Assembly: GCA_024643365.1 (NCBI GenBank)
Contig: JAHENC010000018.1
Location: 1 to 64,000, forward strand
DNA length: 64,000 nucleotides
Direction of reading: 5' to 3'
Origin: Crocinitomicaceae bacterium
Lineage (GTDB): Bacteria > Bacteroidota > Bacteroidia > Flavobacteriales_D > Crocinitomicaceae
The position numbers and the translations under genes are program-made. The notes under the pieces are model-generated. The model did no database searches and was not told where the DNA came from. It saw nothing but the letters and a program-made list of their open reading frames with translations. Positions 17,213-26,988 of this stretch are shown one piece after another. Within the stretch, counting starts at the first letter, position 1, and each line of letters opens with the position of its first letter.

Positions 17213-19999
17213 TTAGTGCTTTGGATGTAGTTTTTCTGCTAAAAACTGAGCGGTTTCCGTGTTTTTTGCCGTCACCATCTCTTCGGGTGTTCCTTCGAAA
17301 AGCAAGTGTCCGCCTTGTTCCCCGCCTGTTGGACCCAATTCGATGATGTGATCGGCGCATTTGATGACTTCCATGTTGTGCTCAATGACAAAAATGGAAT
17401 GTCCTCGGTCAATTAAAGCATTAAACGCAATGACTAACTTGTCGATATCATAAAAATGCAAGCCCGTCGTTGGTTCATCGAAGATAAACAGGGTGGGAGG
17501 CGCCTGTGTTCCTTTGGCTAAGAAGGATCCAAGTTTGATCCGTTGCGCTTCTCCGCCACTCATGGTGCTGGAGGATTGTCCGACTTTTAAATAGCCTAAA
17601 CCGACATCGACTAATGGTTGAATCTTCTCAACGATTTTGGCGTCTAAACGGTCTTGACCTTCTTTAAAGAATGCCAATGATTCATCAAGTGTCATCTCGA
17701 GAATGTCATAAATGGACTTTCCGCGGTACTCGATTTCTAAGGTTTCAGACTTGTAGCGCGTTCCTTTACATGTTTCACAATTCAAATGGACATCTGCCAT
17801 AAATTGCATCGCAACGGTGATACTTCCTTCACCTTCACACATTTCGCAGCGTCCACCTTCTACGTTGAAACTGAAGAAGCCAGGCTTGTATCCGCGCATT
17901 TTTGCAAGTTGTTGTCTAGCAAATAGTTCGCGTATGTCATCGAAAGCTTTAACATAAGTAATTGGATTGCTTCGAGAGGACTTTCCAATGGGATTCTGAT
18001 CCACGAATTCCACGTGTTTGATGGATTTTAAATCTCCAGAAATCCCGTCGCATTTCCCGATTAAATCACCGCTTAATCCAAGTTCTTTCCGGATGGATGG
18101 ATACAGTAAAGATTTGATGAGTGTCGACTTTCCTGATCCAGAAACTCCAGTGATGCACAAGAGTTTATTAAGTGGGAAGTCAAGTGTGAGGTTTTTTAAG
18201 TTGTTTTGTCTTGCGCCTGCAAGCGTGATGCGGTTTTTTCCACTGCGTCTTTTCTGTGGGACAGGAATTTCTTTGATTCCTAGTAAATACTTGGCAGTTA
18301 AACTGTCCTTTGCGTTGATGAGCGCTTTGTAATCTCCCTGAAAAACGACTTCTCCGCCGTGCGATCCCGCTAATGGACCGATGTCCAAAATCTCATCGGC
18401 TGCCATCATGATTTCTTCTTCGTGTTCCACGACAATCACCGTATTTCCAAGCGCTTTCAGGTTTTTAAGAACCTTAATCAGTCGCGCAGTGTCTTTTGGG
18501 TGTAAGCCAATCGAAGGTTCGTCCAAAATGTAAATGGATCCAACGAGACTACTTCCCAAGGAAGTTGCCAAGTGAATGCGCTGAGATTCTCCACCGGATA
18601 AGGTGTTGGCTCCACGGTTTAAACTTAAGTAGCCGAGTCCAACGTCTTGCAGGAATCCGAGTCGTTGTTGGATTTCAGGAAGAATGTGCTTGGATACTTG
18701 TCGGTCGTAATCGTTTAAGGAAAGATCTTGAAAGAATGCAGCAGCATCGTCAATGGATTTGAGTACAATATCTTGAATCGAACAGTCATTGATCTTCACG
18801 TAAGCAGCGTCTCCGCGGAGTCTTGTACCCTTGCATTCCGGGCAGCTTGTCTTTCCTCGGTAACGCGAAAGCATGACGCGATATTGTATCTTATATGTTT
18901 GACTTTCAATAAATTTAAAGAACTTACTTAAACCATCGAAATAACTATTTCCTTTCCAAAGTAAGTCGTATTGTTCTGGACTTAGTTCCTTCACTGGGCG
19001 GTGGATTGGGAAGTCGAATTTCTTTGCGTTGTAGGTTAGCTGGTTTAGGTATTCGCCCATAGAGTCGCCTTTCCATGGTGCGATTGCTCCTTCGTACACG
19101 CTGAGGTTTCTGTTTGGAAAAACCAATTCTTCATCGATTCCAAGCACCATTCCGTAACCCTCACATGTTTTACATGCGCCATAAGGATTATTAAATGCGA
19201 ACAGATTGACGCTCGGCTCCTGAAAGCTCATGCCGTCTAATTCGAAACGGTTACTGAACCATTGTAGTTTTTGCTCTTTGTGGTGAAGGATTGCGCACAT
19301 TCCTTTTCCTTCTGTAAAGGCAAGTCCGAGTGAATCAGTACATCGGTTTAAATTGCTTTCATCCGAGAAATCATTGTTAAAACGATCGATTGCCAAAAGG
19401 AATTCTTCATCGAATTCAGAACTCAATAAGTCTTCAATTAATTTAAATGAGTCATTTAAGTATACTCTTGTAAAACCTTGTCTATAAAGTGATTCTAATT
19501 TATTTAAATAAGTTTCTGTCTCAAAAAGTGTCACTGGACAAAGTATCGCAATTGCTTCGTTCAGCCAGTGCTTACTGAGGAAATCGATCACATCTTTGAT
19601 CTGGTGTTTTTGTACTTCTTTTCCTGAAACAGGTGAATAGGTTTTTCCTACTCGGGCGTAAAACAACTTGAGGTAATCGTAGATCTCAGTTGTCGTTCCA
19701 ACAGTCGATCGCGGATTGCTTGAAATAACTTTTTGCTGAATGGCAATTGACGGAGCGATTCCTTTGATGTATTCCGTTTCCGGTTTGTTCAGTTTACCTA
19801 AAAACTGTCGTGCGTAGGAAGACATGCTTTCGATGAAGCGACGTTGTCCTTCTGCAAATATGGTATCAAACGCTAAGCTCGATTTACCTGATCCAGAAAC
19901 ACCTGTGATGACGGTTAACTTTCCGTGAGGGATTTTCACGTCAATGGATTTCAGATTATGAACCCTTGCTCCTTTTATTTCTATGCATTTTTCCACCAT
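17213..19999 (-). CDS. uvrA: Excinuclease ABC subunit A
   Basis: A 928 aa damage-recognition ATPase of nucleotide excision repair that loads UvrB on DNA. Two ABC ATPase modules are visible: Walker A GVSGSGKSSLAFDT near residue 33 and GVSGSGKSTLIKS near residue 623, with LSGGESQR and MSGGEAQR signatures. Zinc-binding CxxC pairs appear at CKTCEGYG, CPECKGTRL, CEMCEGEG and CETCKGTR. ATG 19999 (MVEKCIEIKGARVHNL) is the family-typical start; an in-frame upstream codon would add 12 unconserved residues and precede the promoter octamer. The gene diverges from an amino-acid permease. uvrB and uvrC are not in view. Confidence 0.97.
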   Translation of the reverse strand: MVEKCIEIKGARVHNLKSIDVKIPHGKLTVITGVSGSGKSSLAFDTIFAEGQRRFIESMSSYARQFLGKLNKPETEYIKGIAPSIAIQQKVISSNPRSTVGTTTEIYDYLKLFYARVGKTYSPVSGKEVQKHQIKDVIDFLSKHWLNEAIAILCPVTLFETETYLNKLESLYRQGFTRVYLNDSFKLIEDLLSSEFDEEFLLAIDRFNNDFSDESNLNRCTDSLGLAFTEGKGMCAILHHKEQKLQWFSNRFELDGMSFQEPSVNLFAFNNPYGACKTCEGYGMVLGIDEELVFPNRNLSVYEGAIAPWKGDSMGEYLNQLTYNAKKFDFPIHRPVKELSPEQYDLLWKGNSYFDGLSKFFKFIESQTYKIQYRVMLSRYRGKTSCPECKGTRLRGDAAYVKINDCSIQDIVLKSIDDAAAFFQDLSLNDYDRQVSKHILPEIQQRLGFLQDVGLGYLSLNRGANTLSGGESQRIHLATSLGSSLVGSIYILDEPSIGLHPKDTARLIKVLKNLKALGNTVIVVEHEEEIMMAADEILDIGPLAGSHGGEVVFQGDYKALINAKDSLTAKYLLGIKEIPVPQKRRSGKNRITLAGARQNNLKNLTLDFPLNKLLCITGVSGSGKSTLIKSLLYPSIRKELGLSGDLIGKCDGISGDLKSIKHVEFVDQNPIGKSSRSNPITYVKAFDDIRELFARQQLAKMRGYKPGFFSFNVEGGRCEMCEGEGSITVAMQFMADVHLNCETCKGTRYKSETLEIEYRGKSIYDILEMTLDESLAFFKEGQDRLDAKIVEKIQPLVDVGLGYLKVGQSSSTMSGGEAQRIKLGSFLAKGTQAPPTLFIFDEPTTGLHFYDIDKLVIAFNALIDRGHSIFVIEHNMEVIKCADHIIELGPTGGEQGGHLLFEGTPEEMVTAKNTETAQFLAEKLHPKH

Positions 20000-20000
20000 A

Positions 20001-20008
20001 CAAAAGTA
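20001..20008 (-). promoter_or_regulatory. -7-like octamer abutting the uvrA start
   Basis: TACTTTTG on the minus strand matches TAnnTTTG but ends one base before the uvrA ATG. If functional, the message would be leaderless; otherwise it is a chance match. Confidence 0.4.
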
Positions 20009-20089
20009 ACAGATGAAAAGGAAAGCTGTTCGCATTCGGCCGAAATCTTAAATAATTTCCTACTTTTAGTACCGCTAAACAATGTAATT

Positions 20090-22051
20090 ATGACCTGGAA
20101 TTCTCTTTTTCGCAAAAAATCTGTTCACGACATTTTGGAGCAAGTCCGAGTGGCTGATCAAAACAGTGATTCGCATTCATTAGGAAAGCATTTGAAAGTG
20201 AGAGATTTAGCTGCTTTTGGAATTGCGGCGATTATTGGAGCTGGAATTTTCAGTACAATCGGTGAAGCAAGTTCTCAAGGTGGTCCGGCAGTTATCTTTT
20301 TATTCTTGTTTACAGCGATTGCTTGTGGATTCGCTGCTTTTGCCTACGCTGAGTTCGCATCTATGGTGCCTGTCTCCGGATCTGCCTACACGTATTCGTA
20401 TGTGGCCTTCGGTGAAATCATTGCGTGGATTATCGGTTGGGCACTGATTATGGAGTACGCCATCGGAAACATTACGGTCGCCATTTCTTGGAGTGATTAT
20501 TTTACTAACATGCTCGAAGGAATTCATATTAAAGCACTTGGTATTCCGAATGGCATTCATCTTCCTAGCTGGATTCAGATGGATTATTTGTCCGCATCCA
20601 ATGGATTTCATGAAGCAAAAACATTGATGGCAGCAGGAAAAGAACTGGTGGATTTAGATGGATCTTTGATTCTAGCACGAGAAGCGTGGATGAGTGCTCC
20701 GCAAATTTTTGGCTTTCACCTTATTTTTGATTTGCCTGCATTGTTCATTATTGTCTTGATTACCTGGTTGGTTTACCGTGGAATGAAGGAAAGCCGCAAT
20801 GCCTCGAACATCATGGTAGTTATTAAATTGGCGATTATTCTTTTGGTGATTGGGGTTGGGATGTTCTACGTGGACACCAACAATTGGAGTCCTTTTGCAC
20901 CAAATGGCGTTACGGGAATCTTGAAAGGAGTTTCCGCTGTGTTCTTTGCTTACATTGGATTTGATGCTATTTCCACGACGGCTGAGGAATGTGAAAATCC
21001 GCAGCGCGACTTGCCACGAGGAATGATGTGGGCGATTGTAATTTGTACCATTCTTTACATCATCATTGCGCTCATTTTAACGGGAATTGTTTCGTACGAA
21101 AAATTGGCAGTGGGTGATCCATTGGCTTTTGTATTTGATGAAATTCACTTGCCGAAAATGGCTGGAATTATTTCGATTAGTGCCGTCGTTGCGATGGCTT
21201 CCGTCTTATTAGTTTTCCAAATGGGACAACCTCGCATATGGATGAGCATGAGCCGTGACGGTTTGTTGCCGAAACGATTTTCGAAAGTTCATCCGAAATA
21301 CAAAACGCCTTCCTTTGCTACGATCGTGGTTGGATTCGTTGTGGCTGTGCCTGCATTATTCATGAATTTGACAATGGTGACCGATTTGTGTTCCATTGGA
21401 ACCTTGTTTGCATTCGTACTCGTCTGCGGTGGAGTCTTGGTGCTTCAAAACAAAACGGACATCCCCCGTGGAAAATTCAAAACGCCGTTCATCAATGGTG
21501 GACTCGTGATGCCGATTCTATTAGCCGGAACATTGGTGTTTTTGTTTACAACGTATCGCACAGAAACGATGGCGTTTATTCAAAACGAACCGACGTATAA
21601 AACGAGTGAAGAAATGTTACTGCAACTAAGTGAGCCTCAAATTCAAACCTTGAAAAAAGATGCGTTGTCGGTAAATCAGGCTTTGGATGCGGAAAAGAAT
21701 GTGACTGAATTGGATGTGCTTTACGCAGAAGAAGCGGGAGCAGAGAAATTGGCAAACGTCATCGAACAAAAGGGATGGGGTAACATCTCCTTGAAAAATG
21801 AAGGTTGGTCTCATTTTGCAAATAAAATTCCAAGTTGGATTTTCATTCTCTTCACCATTTTCATTACGATTATGGCCGTACGAAACAAATTGTCACTTAT
21901 TCCTATTTTAGGCTTGTTGAGTTGTTTATACATGATGAGTCAGCTGGCTTTAGCTAATTGGATCTACTTCTCCATTTGGTTGTTGTTGGGCTTGGTGATT
22001 TACTTCCTTTATGGAAGAAAACATTCGAAATTGGCCCAGCATGCAGCGTAA
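20090..22051 (+). CDS. APC-superfamily amino acid permease (cationic amino acid transporter type)
   Basis: A 653 aa inner-membrane transporter. The conserved first membrane segment AAFGIAAIIGAGIFSTIGEA near residue 42, GPAVIFLFLFTAIACGFAAFAYAEFASMVP and SGSAYTYSYVAFGEIIAWIIGW are typical of APC permeases related to eukaryotic CATs; FFAYIGFDAISTTAEE further on is the CAT-like signature. About 12-14 membrane helices are visible, with an extended hydrophilic stretch at about 495-575 before the last three. Substrate is inferred only as an amino acid. ATG 20090 gives the amphipathic N-terminus MTWNSLFRKKS usual for the family. The 3' end overlaps the following lipoprotein gene by 11 bases. Confidence 0.9.
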   Translation: MTWNSLFRKKSVHDILEQVRVADQNSDSHSLGKHLKVRDLAAFGIAAIIGAGIFSTIGEASSQGGPAVIFLFLFTAIACGFAAFAYAEFASMVPVSGSAYTYSYVAFGEIIAWIIGWALIMEYAIGNITVAISWSDYFTNMLEGIHIKALGIPNGIHLPSWIQMDYLSASNGFHEAKTLMAAGKELVDLDGSLILAREAWMSAPQIFGFHLIFDLPALFIIVLITWLVYRGMKESRNASNIMVVIKLAIILLVIGVGMFYVDTNNWSPFAPNGVTGILKGVSAVFFAYIGFDAISTTAEECENPQRDLPRGMMWAIVICTILYIIIALILTGIVSYEKLAVGDPLAFVFDEIHLPKMAGIISISAVVAMASVLLVFQMGQPRIWMSMSRDGLLPKRFSKVHPKYKTPSFATIVVGFVVAVPALFMNLTMVTDLCSIGTLFAFVLVCGGVLVLQNKTDIPRGKFKTPFINGGLVMPILLAGTLVFLFTTYRTETMAFIQNEPTYKTSEEMLLQLSEPQIQTLKKDALSVNQALDAEKNVTELDVLYAEEAGAEKLANVIEQKGWGNISLKNEGWSHFANKIPSWIFILFTIFITIMAVRNKLSLIPILGLLSCLYMMSQLALANWIYFSIWLLLGLVIYFLYGRKHSKLAQHAA

Positions 22052-22658
22052 TATTCGTTTTGTTTCTTTGTTGATATTGCTTTCAATGACGGCTTGCACA
22101 CCGCTTATTTTAAGTACAATGGGCATGAAAAATCCTCGAATAATCACTGAGGATGAAATGTATACCTTTGGAAGAAAATGGGGCATGAGTATATACTTCC
22201 AGCAAACTCTTTTGTCAACTTACGTGGACGAAGTTCAAAAACTAGATTCCCTTCATCCCGCTCTAGCGAAAAATTTATTACAACCTATTCAAGCAATGTA
22301 TTTTGATTCAACAGGTAAGTTGATTTCGTACCACATTAACTGCTTTGCGGGTGGATATCCCAATTTGAACTGGAATCGCAACGGGAATTTTGATGTTTTT
22401 CCAGCGAAAACGCAGGCGCCATGTGATTCTTTGGTGACTTTGGCTTCGCTTCTCCCTCACCTAAAACCGTTGGAATATCCCTGTGTTAAAATAAAAGACT
22501 TGGATTACATAGTCGTCGTTTTTTGGAGTCGTTTTACCGGAAGACAAAGCCGACATTTGGTAGAATTCGTTCAACAAAACCTAAAACTAGCGTCGAAAGA
22601 AACCCGAATACAAATCATGTACGTCAATACGGACGAAATTTTTACAAAATTACTTTAA
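22041..22658 (+). CDS. Predicted lipoprotein, unknown function
   Basis: A 205 aa protein beginning [19 protein letters not shown], a lipobox with Cys at position 19, so probably lipid-anchored. The rest (for instance [19 protein letters not shown]) shows no family that I recognise. It overlaps the permease gene by 11 bases in another frame, indicating translational coupling, and overlaps the convergent gmhA by 4 bases at its end. A role linked to the permease is possible but unproven. Confidence 0.72.
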   Translation: MQRNIRFVSLLILLSMTACTPLILSTMGMKNPRIITEDEMYTFGRKWGMSIYFQQTLLSTYVDEVQKLDSLHPALAKNLLQPIQAMYFDSTGKLISYHINCFAGGYPNLNWNRNGNFDVFPAKTQAPCDSLVTLASLLPHLKPLEYPCVKIKDLDYIVVVFWSRFTGRQSRHLVEFVQQNLKLASKETRIQIMYVNTDEIFTKLL

Positions 22659-23233
22659 AGTCCAAGTGACTGTTCGATTCCTAAAATCAAGGAATGAATG
22701 ACTTTGATGTGAATTTCTTGTGCGCGGTCTGCGAAGTTGGAGTGAGGCGCTCGGATTTCGATATCGGCCAATCCAGCGAGCTTACCGCCATCTTTTCCAG
22801 TAAGGACAATTGTTTTCATCCCTTTAGCCTTAGCTGCTTCCACTGCGAGAATGACATTTTTTGAATTTCCGGAGGTCGAAATGCCTAATAGCACATCGTT
22901 TTCTTGTCCGAGTCCTTCAATGAAGCGCGAAAAAACGAAGTCGTAACCGTAATCGTTGCTCACGCAAGACAAATGTGATGGATCGGAAATACTGATGGCC
23001 GCTAAAGCACGACGGTTATCGCGAAAACGTCCGCTGAGTTCTTCGGCGAAGTGCATGGCATCACACATAGAACCGCCATTTCCACAACTGATGATTTTTC
23101 CACCATTTTGAATGGCTTGACTCATCGCTTCAACTGCTTGTAAAATCAATGAAAAGTTCGCCTCCGTTTGAAAATTCACCAATGTTTGCTGAGCTTCTTC
23201 GAATTGCTGTTGAATCAAGTTGCGTAGTTCCAT
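22655..23233 (-). CDS. gmhA: Sedoheptulose-7-phosphate isomerase (SIS domain)
   Basis: A 192 aa SIS-domain enzyme of the GmhA family, which converts sedoheptulose 7-phosphate to D-glycero-D-manno-heptose 7-phosphate in lipopolysaccharide heptose synthesis. Seen: [27 protein letters not shown] (in parts), the phosphate-binding [11 protein letters not shown] and the C-terminal HSLILGIEQ, with length matching GmhA. Other heptose genes are absent here, so the pathway assignment rests on family alone; a related phosphosugar isomerase is the alternative. Its promoter octamer TAAATTTG lies 16 bases upstream, and the gene is divergent from an SDR enzyme. Confidence 0.87.
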   Translation of the reverse strand: MELRNLIQQQFEEAQQTLVNFQTEANFSLILQAVEAMSQAIQNGGKIISCGNGGSMCDAMHFAEELSGRFRDNRRALAAISISDPSHLSCVSNDYGYDFVFSRFIEGLGQENDVLLGISTSGNSKNVILAVEAAKAKGMKTIVLTGKDGGKLAGLADIEIRAPHSNFADRAQEIHIKVIHSLILGIEQSLGL

Positions 23234-23249
23234 GTCTGTTATTTGTCCT

Positions 23250-23257
23250 CAAATTTA
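23250..23257 (-). promoter_or_regulatory. -7 promoter element of gmhA
   Basis: TAAATTTG on the minus strand matches TAnnTTTG, 16 bases before the ATG at 23233. Confidence 0.55.
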
Positions 23258-23298
23258 AACTAAATTCCGGTAGACTGCGACATGAAGCGGGAGTTTCG

Positions 23299-23306
23299 TA
23301 TCTTTG
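23299..23306 (+). promoter_or_regulatory. -7 promoter element of the SDR gene
   Basis: TATCTTTG matches TAnnTTTG and ends 7 bases before the ATG at 23314. Confidence 0.6.
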
Positions 23307-23313
23307 ATACATC

Positions 23314-24114
23314 ATGAATTCAAGCTATTTTCATCAAAAAGTCGTGTGGATTACCGGAGCATCTTCGGGAATCGGCGAGGAGTTGGCCCGACAATTAGAC
23401 CGCGCTGGAGCACAATTGATTTTGTCCGCTCGCAACGTAGAAAAACTCAATGAACTTAAGGAAAGTCTACAACACAAGGAACAACATTTAGTCGTTCAAG
23501 TGGATCTCGCGGATACGTCCAACGTTGGAGATTTTGCACAGCAAATCGTTTCGCACTATGGACGAATCGACGTATTAATCAACAACGGCGGCATCAGTCA
23601 AAGAGCGACAGCCTATGACACTACAATGGACGTAAATCGTCAAATCATGGAGGTCAATTTCTTTGGCAACATCGCGATGACGAAAGCGGTACTGCCTATT
23701 TTTCGTCAGCAGAAATCCGGACAAATATTAGTCATCAGTAGCATTGCAGGAAAATTCGGTTTTCATTTGCGTTCGGCATATAGTGCATCCAAACATGCCC
23801 TTTTCGGCTATTACGAAAGTTTGGTGATGGAGGAAAGTGCTTATCACATAAAGGTGACAGTTGCTTGTCCGGGGAAAATCAATACGCCTATTTCGACGAA
23901 TGCTGTGACTGCTGAAGGAAAAGCACATGGTCAAATGGACCACAATCAAGCGACGGGAATGCCCGTGGATGTATGTGTCCAGCAATTGTTGAATGCGTTG
24001 ATGAAAAACAAACACGAAGTATTGATTGGAAACAAAGAACTCATTGCGGTGAAATTGAAACGTTTTCTTCCTCGTTTATTTTGGAAAATCATTCCAAAAC
24101 AATCTGCCACATAG
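23314..24114 (+). CDS. Short-chain dehydrogenase/reductase
   Basis: A 266 aa NAD(P)-dependent oxidoreductase of the classical SDR fold. Cofactor motif TGASSGIGEE near residue 14, NNGG near residue 89, the catalytic Ser in VISSIAG and the Tyr-x-x-x-Lys pair in YSASKHALFGY near residue 155 are all present. The C-terminus (KLKRFLPRLFWKIIPK) is basic and amphipathic, as in membrane-associated DHRS7-like SDRs. The substrate cannot be read from the sequence. It is a single gene, divergent from gmhA, ending at a bidirectional terminator shared with HU. Confidence 0.88.
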   Translation: MNSSYFHQKVVWITGASSGIGEELARQLDRAGAQLILSARNVEKLNELKESLQHKEQHLVVQVDLADTSNVGDFAQQIVSHYGRIDVLINNGGISQRATAYDTTMDVNRQIMEVNFFGNIAMTKAVLPIFRQQKSGQILVISSIAGKFGFHLRSAYSASKHALFGYYESLVMEESAYHIKVTVACPGKINTPISTNAVTAEGKAHGQMDHNQATGMPVDVCVQQLLNALMKNKHEVLIGNKELIAVKLKRFLPRLFWKIIPKQSAT

Positions 24115-24139
24115 GATTTTAGAAAAATACAGACAAAAA

Positions 24140-24167
24140 AAATAGGCTTCCATTTGGAAGCCTATTT
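24140..24167. terminator. Bidirectional terminator between SDR and HU genes
   Basis: A stem of 12 base pairs (AAATAGGCTTCC/GGAAGCCTATTT) with an ATTT loop sits between two convergent genes, with A and T tracts on both sides. Confidence 0.9.
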
Positions 24168-24187
24168 AGTTAAGTAGAAATTTCTTC

Positions 24188-24460
24188 TTAGTTTACGCTT
24201 GTAGAAAGTTCAGAACCTGCTTTGAAACGTACTGTGTTTTTTGCTGCAATTTGGATAACTGCACCAGTTTTAGGGTTACGTCCGTTACGAGCATTTCTTT
24301 TAGAAATGTCGAAAGAACCGAAACCTACTAAAGAAATTCTTTCACCTTTTTTCAATGCATCTGTAGTAGCTCCTACAAATCCGTCTAATGCTTTTTTAGC
24401 ATCTGCTTTTGACAATCCTGCTGCTGCAGCCATTGCGTCGATTAATTCCGCCTTGTTCAT
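24188..24460 (-). CDS. HU-family histone-like DNA-binding protein
   Basis: A 90 aa nucleoid protein that binds and bends DNA as a dimer. It begins MNKAELIDAMAAAAGLSKAD and contains the family signature region GFGSFDISKRNARNGRNP at about residues 46-63 and the beta-arm segment after it, with canonical HU length. It is a single gene with its own -7 octamer and a long 5' leader (about 40 bases), ending at the bidirectional hairpin. Confidence 0.97.
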   Translation of the reverse strand: MNKAELIDAMAAAAGLSKADAKKALDGFVGATTDALKKGERISLVGFGSFDISKRNARNGRNPKTGAVIQIAAKNTVRFKAGSELSTSVN

Positions 24461-24502
24461 AATAACTTGGTTTTAATTAGTTAGTAATAAATTTTATTGA
24501 AA

Positions 24503-24510
24503 CAAATATA
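24503..24510 (-). promoter_or_regulatory. -7 promoter element of the HU gene
   Basis: TATATTTG on the minus strand, 42 bases before the ATG at 24460, in an AT-rich 238-bp divergent region shared with the desaturase gene. Nothing else was recognised in 24511-24698. Confidence 0.6.
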
Positions 24511-24698
24511 TCGGAATATCAATGCGAGTAACGGTTTCAGTCAAAAAAAATGCATAAAATGTTGAAAAAACGGTGATTTTGTTAATAAAGCGGGCTAAAA
24601 TCGTTGGTTTTACTAGGTCTAGCACCATCTTTTGATCATTAATTTCTCCTTTGTGATTGCGCTTTAACTAACAATTTAGTGGCATCTTTGTTACCGAT

Positions 24699-26168
24699 AT
24701 GATGAAAGTTGCAATTATCGGTGCCGGAACCGGCGGAATGGCGAGCGCTATCCGCTTAGCAAAACTTGGCTATGACGTTTCTGTTTTTGAAGCGAATGAT
24801 TTCGTGGGTGGAAAAGTAAACGAAAAATGGATCGGTTCCTATCGCTTTGATATGGGTCCATCCGTTTTTACCGAGCCGGCGCTCATTGAAGAATTGATGA
24901 CTTTGTGCGGTAAGGATTCTTCTGAGTTCTCCTACCGTCAATTAGAGGAGTCTTGTCGTTATTTCTTTTCTGATGGACAACAAGTAAACATTCCTTCAGG
25001 ACTAAATCAAACGGCGAACACCTTTGAAACGGCTTTTGGTGAAAACCGGCAACGGACAGAGCGCTTTTTAAAACGACTTTCACTGAACTATCAATCGTTG
25101 TCACCTGTTTTCATTCAGGCTTCCTTACATCGAATCAATCAATGGTGTAACAAAGGAATTTTCCGTGCTATTCTGCGCATTCCTTTTTATGGAATGATAA
25201 GAACAATGAATGCGGTTAATCAATCCCGATTTAAAAATCCGAAAACAGCTCAATTGCTCAATCGAATGGCTACGTATAATGGTAGTAGTCCATATCGCAC
25301 CCCTGGATTGTTAAACATCATCAGTCACTTGGAATTCAATGAGGGTCCAGCCATGCCGATTGGTGGAATGGTTCAAATCTCGAAATCCTTGCATCAATTG
25401 TGTTTAGGACTTGGTGTCCAATTTCACTTAAATGAACGGGTAGAGGAAATTCTTCACACTAAAAATAAGGTAACAGGAATTCGCACGAGTCGCAAATCCG
25501 TTGACTGTGACATCGTCGTGTCAAACATGGATGTCCATTTTACCTATGAACGCTTATTAAAAGGATTACACGAACCGAAAAAAATATTGCGTCAAGAGAA
25601 ATCGAGCAGTGCTATTGTGTTTTACTGGGGAATGAAAGCTGGTTTCGATCAGCTAGGTGTACACAATATTTTCTTTGCGAAAGACTATCAGGCAGAGTTT
25701 GATTCGATTTTTGAGTCCAAAACACGTTACGAGGATCCAACGATTTACATTCACATTACTTCGAAGGTGGAAAAAGGCGATGCGCCAGAAGGATCAGAAA
25801 ATTGGTTTGTGATGGTGAATGCGCCTATTAACGTTGGACAAGACTGGGATGTTTTCGTTGCGGAAACGCGTCGAACGTGTATTGAAAAATTATCGAAGGC
25901 TTTGAACAGGGACATCGAAGCGCTCATCGAAGTGGAGGAACAAAACGAACCTAGAAAAATTGAATCTGTGTATTTTGGTAAACAAGGATCCATTTATGGA
26001 AATTCATCCAACAGTGCGTTCTCTGCTTTTTACCGACATCCAAATTTCTCCAAAACCTTAAAAGGATTGTACTTCGCTGGTGTAACCGTTCATCCCGGAG
26101 GAGGAATACCGCTTGCCTTGAATAGCGCGAAAATTGTGGAGCGCTGTGTGCGGGAGGATTACCAATAA
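24699..26168 (+). CDS. CrtI/CrtD-type carotenoid desaturase-like FAD enzyme
   Basis: A 489 aa flavoprotein of the phytoene desaturase family. The N-terminal dinucleotide-binding fold VAIIGAGTGGMASAIRLAK and the SVFEANDFVGGKV segment are typical, as is DMGPSVFTEP near residue 50; the C-terminal FAD signature is YFAGVTVHPGGGIPLALNSAK. Family members desaturate or isomerise phytoene, hydroxyneurosporene or hydroxylated carotenes; the CrtD branch is the closest by memory. No crtB, crtE or crtZ is adjacent, so its place in a pigment pathway is not shown. The next gene, a TetR regulator, starts 139 bases later with its own promoter octamer. Confidence 0.85.
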   Translation: MMKVAIIGAGTGGMASAIRLAKLGYDVSVFEANDFVGGKVNEKWIGSYRFDMGPSVFTEPALIEELMTLCGKDSSEFSYRQLEESCRYFFSDGQQVNIPSGLNQTANTFETAFGENRQRTERFLKRLSLNYQSLSPVFIQASLHRINQWCNKGIFRAILRIPFYGMIRTMNAVNQSRFKNPKTAQLLNRMATYNGSSPYRTPGLLNIISHLEFNEGPAMPIGGMVQISKSLHQLCLGLGVQFHLNERVEEILHTKNKVTGIRTSRKSVDCDIVVSNMDVHFTYERLLKGLHEPKKILRQEKSSSAIVFYWGMKAGFDQLGVHNIFFAKDYQAEFDSIFESKTRYEDPTIYIHITSKVEKGDAPEGSENWFVMVNAPINVGQDWDVFVAETRRTCIEKLSKALNRDIEALIEVEEQNEPRKIESVYFGKQGSIYGNSSNSAFSAFYRHPNFSKTLKGLYFAGVTVHPGGGIPLALNSAKIVERCVREDYQ

Positions 26169-26280
26169 GCAAATTTTTTCTTGTAAATATTTTTCTTTGT
26201 CCAAACATTTTTTGATGAAATGTGTTAAGTGTATATCGCAAATAAAATAGCAAACATTTTTATATTGATAGTAATACTAT

Positions 26281-26288
26281 TATATTTG
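26281..26288 (+). promoter_or_regulatory. -7 promoter element of the tetR-ABC-hlyD-tolC operon
   Basis: TATATTTG matches TAnnTTTG, 19 bases before the TetR ATG. It lies in AT-rich DNA where a self-acting repressor could bind. Confidence 0.6.
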
Positions 26289-26307
26289 TGCGTAATTTAA
26301 AAAACAC

Positions 26308-26988
26308 ATGAATCAACTGTTTTCAAAAATGTCCATTCAGATGAATGAGCATTTATACCTGAAAGATCCAACTTCTTCGGATTTAGGACAGAAAATCCTA
26401 CGTGGAAGTATTTCCTTGATTTCATCTTTAGGTTTTGAGAAATTCACCTTCAAGAAACTAGCAATTGAAATTGATACAACAGAAGCCTCCATTTACCGAT
26501 ATTTTGAGAGTAAGCAGAAAATTCTGCTTTATTTGATTAATTGGTATTGGTCCTGCATGTGGTTTCGCATTCACATGGGAACGCAAAACATACCCGATGC
26601 AGAAGTTAGGTTGAAAAATTGCATTCATATCCTCACGGCTATTCCAGATCCGACGCAGGAACTTGTACTTGATAACGAATTGGAATTAAAGCAAATTGTC
26701 ATCAATGAGTCTTCAAAGGTACTCTTGACGAAGAATGTAGATGATGAGAATAAAAATGGAGCATTCACAGAATACAAAAAAGTGGTGGAATTTGTATCGT
26801 CGATTATTCTTGAAATTAATCCAACATATGAATTCCCTAACATGCTTATATCTACGATGATTGAGGGAAGTAATCAACAGCGCTTTTTTGCAGCTCATTT
26901 GCCTCGTTTGACAAATATGAACCAACACGATGACCTTGTAGAGTCATTCTTTACTGAAACCTTATTAAAAGTAATCAAACATGGATAA
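26308..26988 (+). CDS. TetR/AcrR-family transcriptional regulator
   Basis: A 226 aa DNA-binding regulator, first gene of an exporter operon. The N-terminal helix-turn-helix is at about residues 30-75, with GFEKFTFKKLAIEIDTTEAS and the recognition-helix end IYRYFESKQKILLYL. The C-terminal ligand domain is helical and family-specific, with no known ligand. Its last 8 bases overlap the ABC gene, so regulator and exporter are translated together, suggesting autoregulation by the compound or stress that the exporter handles. Being the first gene rather than a divergent one is notable. Confidence 0.9.
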   Translation: MNQLFSKMSIQMNEHLYLKDPTSSDLGQKILRGSISLISSLGFEKFTFKKLAIEIDTTEASIYRYFESKQKILLYLINWYWSCMWFRIHMGTQNIPDAEVRLKNCIHILTAIPDPTQELVLDNELELKQIVINESSKVLLTKNVDDENKNGAFTEYKKVVEFVSSIILEINPTYEFPNMLISTMIEGSNQQRFFAAHLPRLTNMNQHDDLVESFFTETLLKVIKHG